NCBI RefSeq assembly: GCF_050908235.1
Contig: NZ_CP194340.1
From: Pseudoramibacter alactolyticus
GTDB taxonomy: Bacteria; Bacillota; Clostridia; Eubacteriales; Eubacteriaceae
Length of the DNA: 64,000 nucleotides
Strand: one strand, 5' to 3'
Part shown: positions 35,076 to 43,930 of the stretch, piece after piece
Layout: every line of letters begins with the position of its first letter
Numbering within the stretch: position 1 is the stretch's first letter
Program-made: the position numbers and the translations under genes
Notes under the pieces: model-generated
What the model saw: the letters and a program-made list of their open reading frames with translations, nothing else
The model's database searches: none
What the model was told of the DNA's origin: nothing

Positions 35076-36177
35076 ATGTTAAGAAAAGAAGGAGAAATCA
35101 GAATCCCGTCGGGCTGTGCCATCGCGGGCATCATCGACAAGACCGGCCGGCGCAGTATCAACGGCCGCACGATTATCGATGCCATCGCGGTGATGCACGA
35201 CCGCGCCAACGGGCTCGGCGGCGGCTTCGCGGGCTACGGCATCTATCCGGAATACGCCAACGCTTATGCCTTCCACGTGTTTTATGACGATCTGCAGGCC
35301 CGCCAGGAAACCGAGCGCTACTTCGACCGCTATTTTGACGTGGCGAATATGAGCCGCATCCCGGTGAAAAAGCACCCGCGGATCGGCGATGCGCCGCTGA
35401 TCTGGCGCTACTTTGTTAATCCGCTGTTCAACCGGATCCAGGAGGAGCGCGGCGAAATCGACGAGGAAAAATTCATCGCCGACACGGTTTTTTATATCAA
35501 CACCGCCATCGAAGGCGCGTATATTTTTTCCTCCGGGAAAAACATGGGCATTTTCAAGGCCGTCGGTTTCCCGGAGGACGTCGGCGAATTTTATCGCCTC
35601 GAGGAATACGACGGTTATTGCTGGACGGCTCACGGCCGCTACCCGACCAACACACCGGGGTGGTGGGGCGGTTGCCATCCCTTCGCGCTGCTGGATCACT
35701 CCGTGGTGCACAACGGCGAAATTTCTTCCTACGATACCAATCGGCGCACCATCGAAATGTTCGGCTACACCTGCAGCCTGCTCACCGACACGGAGGCGAT
35801 CACCTACATTATCGATTACCTGAAGCGCAAGGCCGGCTTCGATTATGAGGATATCGCCCGCATCATCGCGGCGCCCTTTTGGGAGGAGATCGAGCGCATG
35901 CCGGAAGAAGCGGCGCGCCGGGCCAAGCTTTTGTGCAATACCTATGCGAGTCTCTTGATCACCGGACCGTTTTCGATCATCTGCGGGTTTAACAAGGGGC
36001 TCATGGCGCTCAACGATCGGCTCAAGCTGCGCTCGATGGTCGCCGGCGAAAAGGACGACGTGGTTTATATCGCCAGCGAGGAATCGGCGATCCGCGCCGT
36101 CTGCCCGGACATCGAGGGCATCTGGGCCCCCCCGGGGCGGCGAGCCCATCATCGTCCGCGTGAAAGAGGAGGCCTGA
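35076..36177 (+). CDS. Glutamate synthase amidotransferase subunit (split GltB), 3' frameshift
   Basis: The class II glutaminase part of an archaeal-type split glutamate synthase; it supplies ammonia to the FMN core. The start IPSGCAIAGIIDK is the N-terminus; in class II enzymes a Cys near the N-terminus is the nucleophile and Cys here is GCAIAG. HGRYPTNTPGWWGGCHPF, HNGEISSYDTNR and LTDTEA motifs are present. ATG 35076 follows AAGGAGA. A C7 run at 36127-36133 shifts the frame: with C6 it reads WAPRGGEPIIVRVKEEA and stops at 36177, just before the next gene. As given, the ORF runs on to 36350 in the wrong frame. Confidence 0.85.
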
Positions 36178-36178
36178 C

Positions 36179-37684
36179 ATGGGAATCCATTATTTATATC
36201 CGGAATTTGAAGTCCACCGGGATGTCGACCGCTGCATTCAGTGCCGGGTCTGTGAGCGCCAATGCTCGGAGGAAGTGCACGCCCTGGATCCGGAAGCGGG
36301 GATCATGCGCGCCGACGAGAGCAAGTTCGTGGATTGTCAGCGCTGCGTGACGCTCTGCCCGACCCGGGCGCTGAAGATCGTCAAGACCGACAATACCTTT
36401 CGCCCGAACCACAACTGGCAGCAGCACACCATCGAAGAAGTGTATCGCCAGGCGGATACCGGCGGGGTGCTGCTCTCCAGCATGGGCAACCCGAACGATT
36501 ATCCGATCTATTGGGACAAGATCCTCCTCAACGCGAGCCAGGTGACCAATCCCTCCATCGATCCGCTGCGCGAGCCGATGGAAACCAAGGTTTTTCTCGG
36601 CAAGAAGCCGGGCAAGCTTGAATTTGACGCGCACGGCGCGCTGACCTCGGAGCTGCCGCCTCAGATTGAGCTTGAACTGCCGATCCTATTTTCGGCGATG
36701 TCCTATGGGTCCATCAGCGAGAACGCGCACAAATCTCTGGCCCGGGCCGCGACGGCGCTGGGCACCTGCTACAACACCGGCGAGGGCGGCTTGAACAAGG
36801 AACTTTATCCCTATGGGCCGAACACCATCGTCCAGGTGGCTTCCGGGCGCTTCGGCGTGCACGAGGGCTATTTAAAGGCCGGCGCCGCCGTCGAAATCAA
36901 AATGGGCCAGGGCGCCAAGCCCGGCATCGGCGGCCATTTGCCCGGCAAAAAGATCCGAGCCAAGGTTTTCGAGACGCGAATGATCCCCGAGGGGTCGGAC
37001 GCGATTTCCCCGGCGCCTCACCACGATATTTATTCCATCGAGGATCTGCGCCAGCTGGTTTTCTCGCTCAAAGAGGCGACGGATTATCAAAAGCCGGTGA
37101 TCGTTAAAATCGCGGCGGTGCACAACGTGGCGGCCATCGCCTCGGGCATCGCCCGCTCCGGGGCCGACGTCATCGCCATCGACGGCTTCCGCGGCGGTAC
37201 TGGCGCCGCGCCGACGCGTATCCGCGACAACGTGGGCATTCCCATTGAGCTGGCTCTGGCGGCGGTGGATCAGCGTTTGCGGGACGAAAAGATCCGCAAC
37301 GACGTGTCCATCGTCGTCGGCGGGAGCATCCGCTCGGCGGCGGATGTGGTCAAGGCCATTGCCCTCAGGGCCGACGCCTGCTACATCGGCACGGCGGCGC
37401 TGCTCGCCCTGGGCTGTCATTTGTGCCGGCAGTGCTAGCGCGGCCTGTGCAACTGGGGCATCGCGACCCAGCGGGAAGATCTGGTGAAGCGGCTCAATCC
37501 GGATATCGGCAGCGAGCGGCTCATCAATTTGCTGACGGCCTGGAATCACGAAATCAAGGAAATCATGGGCGGCATGGGGATCAATTCCATCGAAGCGCTG
37601 AAGGGCAACCGGCTGATGCTCCGCGGCATCGGCCTGAGTGAAAAGGAACTGGCCATCCTCGGTATTAAACACGCCGGTGAATGA
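36179..37684 (+). CDS. Glutamate synthase FMN-binding core (split GltB) with in-frame TAG
   Basis: Transfers ammonia to 2-oxoglutarate to form glutamate. The N-terminal ferredoxin-like domain has CIQCRVCERQCSEE and CQRCVTLCPTRA; the TIM-barrel core shows FSAMSYGSISENAHK, NTGEGGLNKE, KMGQGAKPGIGGHLPG and IDGFRGGTGAAP. The frame is interrupted by TAG at 37436-37438 in the cluster region (GCHLCRQC-stop-RGLCNWGIATQ), then continues unbroken to 37684 with the expected C-terminus. CAG to TAG is one transition. Truncation would remove 82 residues and part of the cysteine cluster. ATG 36179 has AGAGGAGG before it. Confidence 0.87.
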
Positions 37685-37698
37685 ATGGGAGTAACATT

Positions 37699-38145
37699 GT
37701 GAAAAGAGTCTATGTGAACGAAGAATGGTGTCTTGGCTGCCATTTGTGTGAATACAACTGCGCCTTTGCGAATTCCGGCGAGCCCGACATGGTGCGGGCC
37801 TTCAGCCGGGATGTGCCGCCCCTGCCGCGCATCCGCGTTGAGGACGGCACCCAGGATGGTGAGGCCATTCACTTCGCCGTGTCCTGTCGGCACTGCGAGG
37901 TGCCCTATTGCGTGAAGGGCTGCATTACCGGGGCGCTTTCTGTCGAAGACGGCGTGGTTAAAATCGACCGCGACCGATGCGTGGGCTGCCGCACCTGCAT
38001 CGCCATGTGTCCCTACGGCTGTCTGGTGGTGGGCCGCGACCACACGATGCTTAAATGTGAGCTCTGCCTGGAAAACGCCGCGGGCTCGCCCGCCTGCGTC
38101 GCTGGATGCCCGAATCGCGCCATCGTTTATGAAGCGCGGGATTAG
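37699..38145 (+). CDS. Ferredoxin-type 4[4Fe-4S] subunit of the glutamate synthase cluster
   Basis: A 148-residue electron-transfer protein of the DmsB/HycB type with four cysteine groups: CLGCHLCEYNC, CRHCEVPYCVKGC, CVGCRTCIAMCPYGC and CELC...CVAGCP. GTG 37699 with GGGAG 7 bp upstream gives the usual VKRVYVNEEWC start; ATG 37681, overlapping the previous stop, is an alternative six codons longer. It probably passes electrons between the FAD subunit and the FMN core. Confidence 0.88.
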   Translation: MKRVYVNEEWCLGCHLCEYNCAFANSGEPDMVRAFSRDVPPLPRIRVEDGTQDGEAIHFAVSCRHCEVPYCVKGCITGALSVEDGVVKIDRDRCVGCRTCIAMCPYGCLVVGRDHTMLKCELCLENAAGSPACVAGCPNRAIVYEARD

Positions 38146-38151
38146 GAGGGA

Positions 38152-39405
38152 ATGATGAGCCGGGAAATTCAGACTAAATATTTAATCGTCGGCAACGGCG
38201 TGGCGGCGGTCGGCGGGGTGGAAGGCATCCGCCAAATCAACCCCGACGGGAAGATCGTGCTGGTATCGGACGAGCCCTATCATACGTATTCGCGCCCGCT
38301 GATCTCCTACTGGCTGGAAGGCCGGGTGGACCGCGAGCACATGCGCTACCGCGGCGCGGATTTTTATAAAGTCAACCGTGTTGACGCCCGGCTGGGCGAA
38401 GCGGTTACGGCCATCGACGCGGCGGCGCACACGGCAAAACTGGCCGGCGGCGAGGGCATCGTTTATGAAAAGGTGCTTATTGCCACGGGATCGAAGCCCT
38501 TCGTGCCGCCCATTACCGGGGCAAACGGCGCGAAAAACGCATTTACTTTCACGAAGCTGGACGACGCGCTGGCCATTGGCAAGCGGCTGACACCTGAATC
38601 GAGGGTGGTCATCATGGGCGGCGGCCTCATCGGACTCAAGGCGGCAGAAGCCGTGTTGGGCCAATGCGCGAGCCTGACCGTGGTGGATCTGGCCGATCGG
38701 GTGATGCCCTCGGTGCTCGACGCCGAATGCGCCGCGGCGATGGCGGATCACCTGCGGAGCCTTGGCGTGGACCTGCGCCTTAAAACGAGTCTGACCGCGG
38801 TGGCCGACGGCACCGTCACCACCAGCGAAGGCGATGTGCTGCCCACTGATATTTTGATCCTGGCGGTGGGCACCCGCCCGAATCAGCAGCTCGCGGCGGA
38901 TGCCGGGGCGGCCTGCGAACGGGGGATTGTGACCGACACGGCCCAGCGCACGAGCCTGGCCGACGTTTATGCGGCGGGCGACTGCACTCAAAGCCGCGAC
39001 ATCAGCGCCGGCGTGGACCGCAATATCGCGATCCTCCCCAACGCTTATCTGCAGGGGGAAAAGGCCGGCATCAATATGGCCGGCGGCGCCGCGGCGTTTG
39101 AGGCGGCCTTCCCGGTGAACGCCATGGGCATTAAGGATTTTTATCTGCTCACCGCCGGCAGCACGGCGGGCGAGCCCGTGACGGTCCGGGGCGAGGACGG
39201 CGGCCTGCGCAAGTTTTATATCGCAGATGACAGGCTTGTGGGCTTTATCATCCTCGGCGATTGCCAGCGCGCCGGGATCTACACCGACATGATCCGAAAC
39301 GGGACGAAGCTGTCGTCGGCCGATTGGGAGGCGCTGCTCAAGACGCCGCAGCTTGCCGCCTTTGAAAAGGACGTGCGCCTGGCCGATCTGGCCCGGGCCC
39401 ATTAA
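38152..39405 (+). CDS. NAD(P)/FAD-dependent oxidoreductase of the glutamate synthase cluster
   Basis: A 417-residue two-dinucleotide-binding-domain flavoprotein. The FAD site is LIVGNGVAAVGGVEGIR near the N-terminus, the NAD site VIMGGGLIGLKAAEAV near 150, and the second FAD motif VYAAGDCTQSRD near 280. It resembles NADH-dependent reductases of the nitrite-reductase/rubredoxin reductase group. TAGGAGGG precedes tandem ATGs at 38152/38155. The position suggests it feeds NAD(P)H electrons to glutamate synthase. Confidence 0.88.
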   Translation: MMSREIQTKYLIVGNGVAAVGGVEGIRQINPDGKIVLVSDEPYHTYSRPLISYWLEGRVDREHMRYRGADFYKVNRVDARLGEAVTAIDAAAHTAKLAGGEGIVYEKVLIATGSKPFVPPITGANGAKNAFTFTKLDDALAIGKRLTPESRVVIMGGGLIGLKAAEAVLGQCASLTVVDLADRVMPSVLDAECAAAMADHLRSLGVDLRLKTSLTAVADGTVTTSEGDVLPTDILILAVGTRPNQQLAADAGAACERGIVTDTAQRTSLADVYAAGDCTQSRDISAGVDRNIAILPNAYLQGEKAGINMAGGAAAFEAAFPVNAMGIKDFYLLTAGSTAGEPVTVRGEDGGLRKFYIADDRLVGFIILGDCQRAGIYTDMIRNGTKLSSADWEALLKTPQLAAFEKDVRLADLARAH

Positions 39406-39416
39406 AGGAGAACGCG

Positions 39417-40139
39417 ATGATCATCGAAACAAGAGGCAAATATTACACCCGGCTCAACCAGGAGATCAAACAGACCTGCGGCCGCAACGTGACGGTGCGC
39501 GGGGTGCTGGGCCAGCGCTACCTCGGCACCGGGACGGAAGGCAAGGCGCTGACGGTATTCGGCACGCCGGGCAATGCCCTTGGCGCCTATCTGAACGGGA
39601 CCGACATCACCGTGTACGGCAATGTCCAGGACGCGGTTGGCGACACGATGGACAGCGGCGACATCGTGGTGCACGGCAGCGCCGGCGACACGCTGGGCTA
39701 CGGCATGCGCGGCGGCAGCATCTATGTGCAGGGCGACGCTGGTTACCGCGTCGGCATCCACATGAAAGCCTATCGGGAAAAGCATCCGACCATTGTCATC
39801 GGCGGGAAGGTCGGCGCCTTTCTCGGCGAATATCAGGCCGGCGGCACCATCGTGGTGCTGGGGATCGGCTGCGGCGGCGCGGTGCCGATGGGCCCCTATT
39901 GCGGCACGGGCATGCACGGCGGGGAAATGTTTATCCGCTGTGACGCCGCTCCGGAGAGTTTGCCGGCGCAGGTTGAGGCCGAGCGCTGCGGCGAGAAGGA
40001 TCTGGCGCGGCTCGCCCCGTTAATCAAGCGTTATTGCGACACCTTTGAGGCGGATCCCGGCCGCTTTGCCGGCAAACCTTTTTATAAATTGACACCGAGC
40101 GCTGGCAATCCCTATAATAATTTATATACCACATATTGA
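39417..40139 (+). CDS. GXGXG-domain subunit of split glutamate synthase
   Basis: A 240-residue right-handed beta-helix protein equivalent to the C-terminal domain of GltB. Repeats of the G-x-x-x-G type are visible (NALGAYLNGTDITVYGN, DTMDSGDIVVHGSAGDTLGYGMRGG). In glutamate synthase this domain is structural, connecting the other domains; homologues occur in formylmethanofuran dehydrogenase (FwdC). AAAGGAG precedes ATG 39417. Confidence 0.9.
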   Translation: MIIETRGKYYTRLNQEIKQTCGRNVTVRGVLGQRYLGTGTEGKALTVFGTPGNALGAYLNGTDITVYGNVQDAVGDTMDSGDIVVHGSAGDTLGYGMRGGSIYVQGDAGYRVGIHMKAYREKHPTIVIGGKVGAFLGEYQAGGTIVVLGIGCGGAVPMGPYCGTGMHGGEMFIRCDAAPESLPAQVEAERCGEKDLARLAPLIKRYCDTFEADPGRFAGKPFYKLTPSAGNPYNNLYTTY

Positions 40140-40170
40140 TCGCCGCGCCGCGGCGGGACAGGAGGCAGCG

Positions 40171-41469
40171 ATGATGATTGGCAATTCGCTGGAAGACATG
40201 CAGGAATTTATCGAAGAAAATGACGTGAAATTTCTGCGCATGCAGTTTTGCGATATTAACGGTGTAAGCCGCAATGTCGCGGTGTCGGATAAGCAGGTGG
40301 CGGACGCGGCTCAGGACGGCGTGCTCATCGATGGCAATGCCGTGGCCGGCTTCGACGGGCGGGACCGTTCCGATCTCGTGCTTAAGCCCTTTTTTGAAAC
40401 GGCGACGATTTTGCCCTGGCGGCCCCAGCGGGGCAAAGTCGCTTCGGTAATCTGCGGCGTTTTTTATCCCGACGGGCGTCCCTGCGAGGCTGACAGCCGC
40501 CAGGTGCTGGGGCGCCAGATAGCCCGCGCCGAGGCTTTGGGCTATACGATGAACGTCGGCGCCGAATGCGAGTTTTATCTTTTCAAGCAGGACGATGCCG
40601 GCCGGCCGACCACGGATCCGGTGGACGATGCCGATTATTGTGCCCTGGCGCCGGGGGACCGCGGCGAGAATACCCGCCGGGACATCATCCTCACGCTGGA
40701 GGACATGGGTTTTGTGGTGGAAAGCTCTCACCACGAAACCGGGCGCGGCCATCACGAAATCGACTTTCGTTACACCGAGGCCCTCAAAGCGGCCGATCAG
40801 CTGATGATTTTGCGCAATGTGGTGCGCAACATCGCCCAGCGCAACGGTCAGCACGCCACTTTTATGCCCAAGCCGCTCAACGGCGAGCCCGGCAGCGGCA
40901 TGCACGTCAACCTGTCGCTGATGCGCGGCCTCGACAACCTCTTTATCGAGCGGGACGGCGATATTTCCGAAGAGGCCCGGCATTTTGCCGCTGGGATCCT
41001 GACCCACATGCCGGGCATCACAGCCCTGGCCAATCCCACGGTCAATTCCTATAAGCGGCTGGCCACCGGCATGGAAGCGCCGAGTCGCATCAACTGGGGC
41101 AAGAGCGCCCGGGAAGCACTGATCCGCATTCCTGCCGACGCCGAGCACCGATGCCGCATGGAGGTGCGCAGTCCGGACCCGACCTGCAATCCTTATTTGA
41201 CTTATGCGGTGATGCTCGCCGCCGGTCTTGACGGCCTCGAGCGGCGGCTGCCTTTGCTGCCGGAAACGGTGGGCGATGCCGAAATCGGCGTATTTTTGCC
41301 GATGTCGCTAAACGATGCGCTGGGCGCCATGGCGGCGGATCCGCTGATCACCGAGGTGCTTGGGGTGGAGCTGGCCGAAAAATTCCAGGCGATCAAGCGT
41401 GCGGAATGGCAGGCATATATGACGACGGTGCACGACTGGGAGCAGGCGCGTTATTTCACCGGCTATTGA
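40171..41469 (+). CDS. glnA: Type I glutamine synthetase
   Basis: A 432-residue GSI. Motifs include FLRMQFCDINGV (beta-grasp), NVGAECEFYLF, HHEIDFRY, GSGMHVNLSL, NPTVNSYKRL and EVRSPDPTCNPYL. It is intact, unlike glnN, so the cell has at least one apparently functional synthetase. The N-terminus encodes MMIGNSLEDMQEFI with GGAGGCAGCG upstream. It follows the GXGXG gene by 31 bp and precedes the ANTAR gene by 36 bp. Confidence 0.95.
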   Translation: MMIGNSLEDMQEFIEENDVKFLRMQFCDINGVSRNVAVSDKQVADAAQDGVLIDGNAVAGFDGRDRSDLVLKPFFETATILPWRPQRGKVASVICGVFYPDGRPCEADSRQVLGRQIARAEALGYTMNVGAECEFYLFKQDDAGRPTTDPVDDADYCALAPGDRGENTRRDIILTLEDMGFVVESSHHETGRGHHEIDFRYTEALKAADQLMILRNVVRNIAQRNGQHATFMPKPLNGEPGSGMHVNLSLMRGLDNLFIERDGDISEEARHFAAGILTHMPGITALANPTVNSYKRLATGMEAPSRINWGKSAREALIRIPADAEHRCRMEVRSPDPTCNPYLTYAVMLAAGLDGLERRLPLLPETVGDAEIGVFLPMSLNDALGAMAADPLITEVLGVELAEKFQAIKRAEWQAYMTTVHDWEQARYFTGY

Positions 41470-41505
41470 CGCGGGCAGCATCGGCGGCGGGAAGGAGGTC
41501 CGGCA

Positions 41506-42084
41506 TTGGCGTGTGCACTGGTAATTTGTCAAAAAGGAAACCTTCAGCGCGGCGTGATCGACCTGCTTCGGGAAATGGCCTTCAATCAAATTGAGGTAGT
41601 AGCTTCCGGGGCGCAGGGACGCCGGCGCATGCAGGAAATTAATTGCGATCTCGTGATCATCAACACCCCTCTCGAGGACGAATTCGGCACGGAATGCGCC
41701 TTGGATCTGCAGGAAGATTACGAGGTCGGCATTATTTTACTGGTCAAAAGCGAGATGGCCGAAGCGGCGGCGGATCGGCTGGCGGGGACGGCGGCCTTCG
41801 TGGTGACCAAGCTGATCTCCCGGACGGTGCTGGCGCAGCACATTTCACTGCTGGTCCGGACGCAGCGGCGGGTGACGGCCCTGACCCGTAAGGTTGAGGA
41901 TCTGCAGCGCAAACTCGCGGATCAAAAAATTATCTTCCGGGGCAAGCTCGTGCTCATGGGACATTTGGACATCAGTGAGGCGGCGGCCCATCGCTACCTG
42001 CAGAAGAAGGCCATGGATCTGCGGATGAAGCCGGTCGAGGTGGCCGAGCGCATCATTGCAACCGTGATTCACGAGCATTCGTAG
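41506..42084 (+). CDS. ANTAR-domain antitermination response regulator
   Basis: A 192-residue regulator. The N-terminal receiver-like domain (about 1-115: LVICQKGNLQRGVIDLL, CDLVIINTPLED) lacks a standard phosphorylation DD pocket. A coiled-coil linker leads to the RNA-binding ANTAR three-helix domain (RGKLVLMGHLDISEAAAHRYLQKKAM...AERII, residues about 135-185). The start is TTG 41506, 7 bp after GGAGG; no in-frame ATG fits. ANTAR proteins bind paired leader hairpins and prevent termination. Two terminator-containing leaders at 34667-34703 and 34908-35008 are natural targets. Confidence 0.9.
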   Translation: MACALVICQKGNLQRGVIDLLREMAFNQIEVVASGAQGRRRMQEINCDLVIINTPLEDEFGTECALDLQEDYEVGIILLVKSEMAEAAADRLAGTAAFVVTKLISRTVLAQHISLLVRTQRRVTALTRKVEDLQRKLADQKIIFRGKLVLMGHLDISEAAAHRYLQKKAMDLRMKPVEVAERIIATVIHEHS

Positions 42085-42103
42085 TGGGCGCAGGCAATGC
42101 GTG

Positions 42104-42127
42104 GCGGCAGATAATCTGCCGCTTTTT
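42104..42127 (+). terminator. Terminator of the glutamate synthase-glnA-ANTAR operon
   Basis: Perfect 9-bp stem GCGGCAGAT / ATCTGCCGC followed by T5. Confidence 0.7.
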
Positions 42128-42151
42128 GTTTGGTCGGCGTCAAGAAAAGGC

Positions 42152-42180
42152 TTGACAAAACACGGGCGGCTCATTAAAAT
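42152..42180 (+). promoter_or_regulatory. Promoter of the class II amidotransferase gene
   Basis: Perfect TTGACA (42152-42157), 17-bp spacer, TAAAAT (42175-42180). Confidence 0.7.
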
Positions 42181-42222
42181 AAAACAAACATATCAGAAAA
42201 CTATGCTAAGGAGATGGCCGTC

Positions 42223-43026
42223 ATGTGTGAATTATTTGCCTATTCGTCTAAAAAAAATCACGACATTACAAAAGAACTGAAAGGCTTTTACGCGCGCAGC
42301 GTGAATCAGCCCAACGGCTGGGGTCTGGCCGAGTTTGACGATGTGGGCAGGATGTGCATGCACAAGTATCCGGAGCGGGCCATCGATTCCAAACTTTTGC
42401 CCCGGCTCATCGGCGAGGGCATCGGGCGCAAGCGTGTGCTGGCCCATATCCGTTACGCCACCGTGGGCAGCATCAACGTCAACAACTGCCATCCCTTCGT
42501 GGCGTACGACAGCACCGGCCGGGAGTGGACGATGATTCACAACGGTACCGTGTTTAACGGAACGGCGCTGCTCAAATATTTTAATCTGCAGGACGGGGAA
42601 ACGGATTCCGAACGGCTTTTGCTCTATCTGATGGATTTGATCGACGAGGCGACCCGTCGCCGGGGACACCCTCTCGACAGGGATGAGCGCTTCGACGTGA
42701 TTGAGAGCATGCTGGCATCCAATGCGGACCGCAACAAGCTCAACCTCTTTCTTTACGACGGGGAGCAGTTTTATGTGCACGCGAACAACGCGCCGGCGCA
42801 GCTGCACTACACGGAGGATACGACGCCGGGAGACGAGGCGCTGATGTTTGCCACGGTGCCCTATACCGACGCCGATTGGCAGCCCGTGCCCCAGACGCAG
42901 CTGATTGCCTTTCGCGACGGGCGTTTCACCCGCTTTGGCAAGAACCATCACGTCGCTTTTCACAGCGATTATTACCGGATCATGCTCGAGCCCACTCATC
43001 CCGAGCTGGACTTTTCGTTTTTGTAA
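42223..43026 (+). CDS. Class II glutamine amidotransferase (YafJ-like)
   Basis: A 267-residue Ntn-type amidotransferase. ATG 42223 is chosen because it gives Met-Cys2, the catalytic nucleophile exposed after Met removal; the frame is open a few codons further but would bury it. AAGGAG lies 9 bp upstream. Motifs are NQPNGWGLAEF, LAHIRYATVGS, NCHPFV and MIHNGTVFN. Stand-alone members of this family have no firm function. Its position beside the nitrogen operon, but with its own promoter and terminator, suggests a glutamine-related role. Confidence 0.88.
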   Translation: MCELFAYSSKKNHDITKELKGFYARSVNQPNGWGLAEFDDVGRMCMHKYPERAIDSKLLPRLIGEGIGRKRVLAHIRYATVGSINVNNCHPFVAYDSTGREWTMIHNGTVFNGTALLKYFNLQDGETDSERLLLYLMDLIDEATRRRGHPLDRDERFDVIESMLASNADRNKLNLFLYDGEQFYVHANNAPAQLHYTEDTTPGDEALMFATVPYTDADWQPVPQTQLIAFRDGRFTRFGKNHHVAFHSDYYRIMLEPTHPELDFSFL

Positions 43027-43030
43027 AGCG

Positions 43031-43050
43031 AAGCCCTTCGGGGCTTTTTT
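43031..43050 (+). terminator. Terminator after the amidotransferase gene
   Basis: AAGCCC-TTCG-GGGCTT hairpin with T6. Confidence 0.75.
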
Positions 43051-43112
43051 GCGTTTTCAGGGGATCCTGTGCTATCATGAAGATATTTGAAATGAAAAGG
43101 AGAAGGAATTGA

Positions 43113-43853
43113 ATGGCAATGATTGATCTGAGCACCCTCGGCATCGGCAATCCTGCAGAGATGGATTGGGCGGCCTATTTTGACGAAAATCACGCGCATC
43201 GGCTCGTCAATGATTTTTCTAGGGAGACGCCGCTGACGGCCGATGAAAAACGGCTGATCTTTCCCAGTGTGCGCCGATTCCAGAAAGGAGAAGCCTCTGA
43301 CGGGTGCTGTCTGATCGCCTGTGCCGAGGCCTATGTGCAGGTCACCGGCGATGCGGCCTATCTGCCGGCGATCCGCGGGTTTATCCGCGAGGAGAATCGC
43401 CACTCGGCCTATCTGAAAAGCTATATGGATTATTATGGCGTTGCGCCGGCGTCCCGCGTCCTGCTGGACCGGATTTTTCGCCGGATGCGCAAGGGCGGCA
43501 CCCTCAAGCGGGAGATCACCGTGCTGGTGACGGCAGAAATGCTGGCACTTTCGTATTATGCGGCCCTTTCCCGGTGCACGGTCTCGCCGGTGCTGCAGCG
43601 CATTTGCGCACAGATGCTTCACGACGAATCCCGGCATATCGTTTTTCAGTCCTGGACCCTGCACAAAATCGGCGCAGGGGAGGCGGATGCCCGGCGCAGA
43701 CAAAGATTGCTGCGGGCGGCGGCGAATGCCCTGTGGCTGGGGGCGAAGCCGGTTTTTGCCGCGGCAGGCTATACCCGGCGGGCCCTGTTTTCCGAGGCGG
43801 AAGCGATGCTGGCACAGTCGGCGGCAATCGCTGCAACCGGCACATGGGCATAA
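43113..43853 (+). CDS. Ferritin-like di-iron protein
   Basis: A 246-residue helical protein. Iron-ligand-like motifs are CAEAYVQV, then REENRHSAYL, TAEMLALSYY and MLHDESRHIVF, giving the E...ExxH...E...ExxH pattern of ferritin-like oxidases and desaturases. This grouping is close to AurF/desaturase-like proteins rather than storage ferritins. No signal peptide. A promoter candidate TTGCGT-N18-TATCAT lies at 43049-43078, and AAAGGAG precedes ATG 43113. The substrate is unknown. Confidence 0.7.
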   Translation: MAMIDLSTLGIGNPAEMDWAAYFDENHAHRLVNDFSRETPLTADEKRLIFPSVRRFQKGEASDGCCLIACAEAYVQVTGDAAYLPAIRGFIREENRHSAYLKSYMDYYGVAPASRVLLDRIFRRMRKGGTLKREITVLVTAEMLALSYYAALSRCTVSPVLQRICAQMLHDESRHIVFQSWTLHKIGAGEADARRRQRLLRAAANALWLGAKPVFAAAGYTRRALFSEAEAMLAQSAAIAATGTWA

Positions 43854-43873
43854 AAATCAAGGCAATCAAAAAT

Positions 43874-43902
43874 ACCCCGCAGCGTGCAGCGGGGTGTTTT
43901 TT
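43874..43902. terminator. Bidirectional terminator between convergent genes
   Basis: ACCCCGC / GCGGGGT hairpin with T6 on the plus strand and an A-rich/T-rich tail on the minus side. Confidence 0.7.
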
Positions 43903-43930
43903 GTACAGGGGGATACACACAAGATTGGCG

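Noticed and set aside
37436..37438. Pyrrolysine decoding of TAG
   Set aside because: TAG ends rfbB, the signal-peptidase homologue, the ANTAR gene, the 37699 ferredoxin gene and pstS in this window, and no pyl genes are present here; kept only as something to test.
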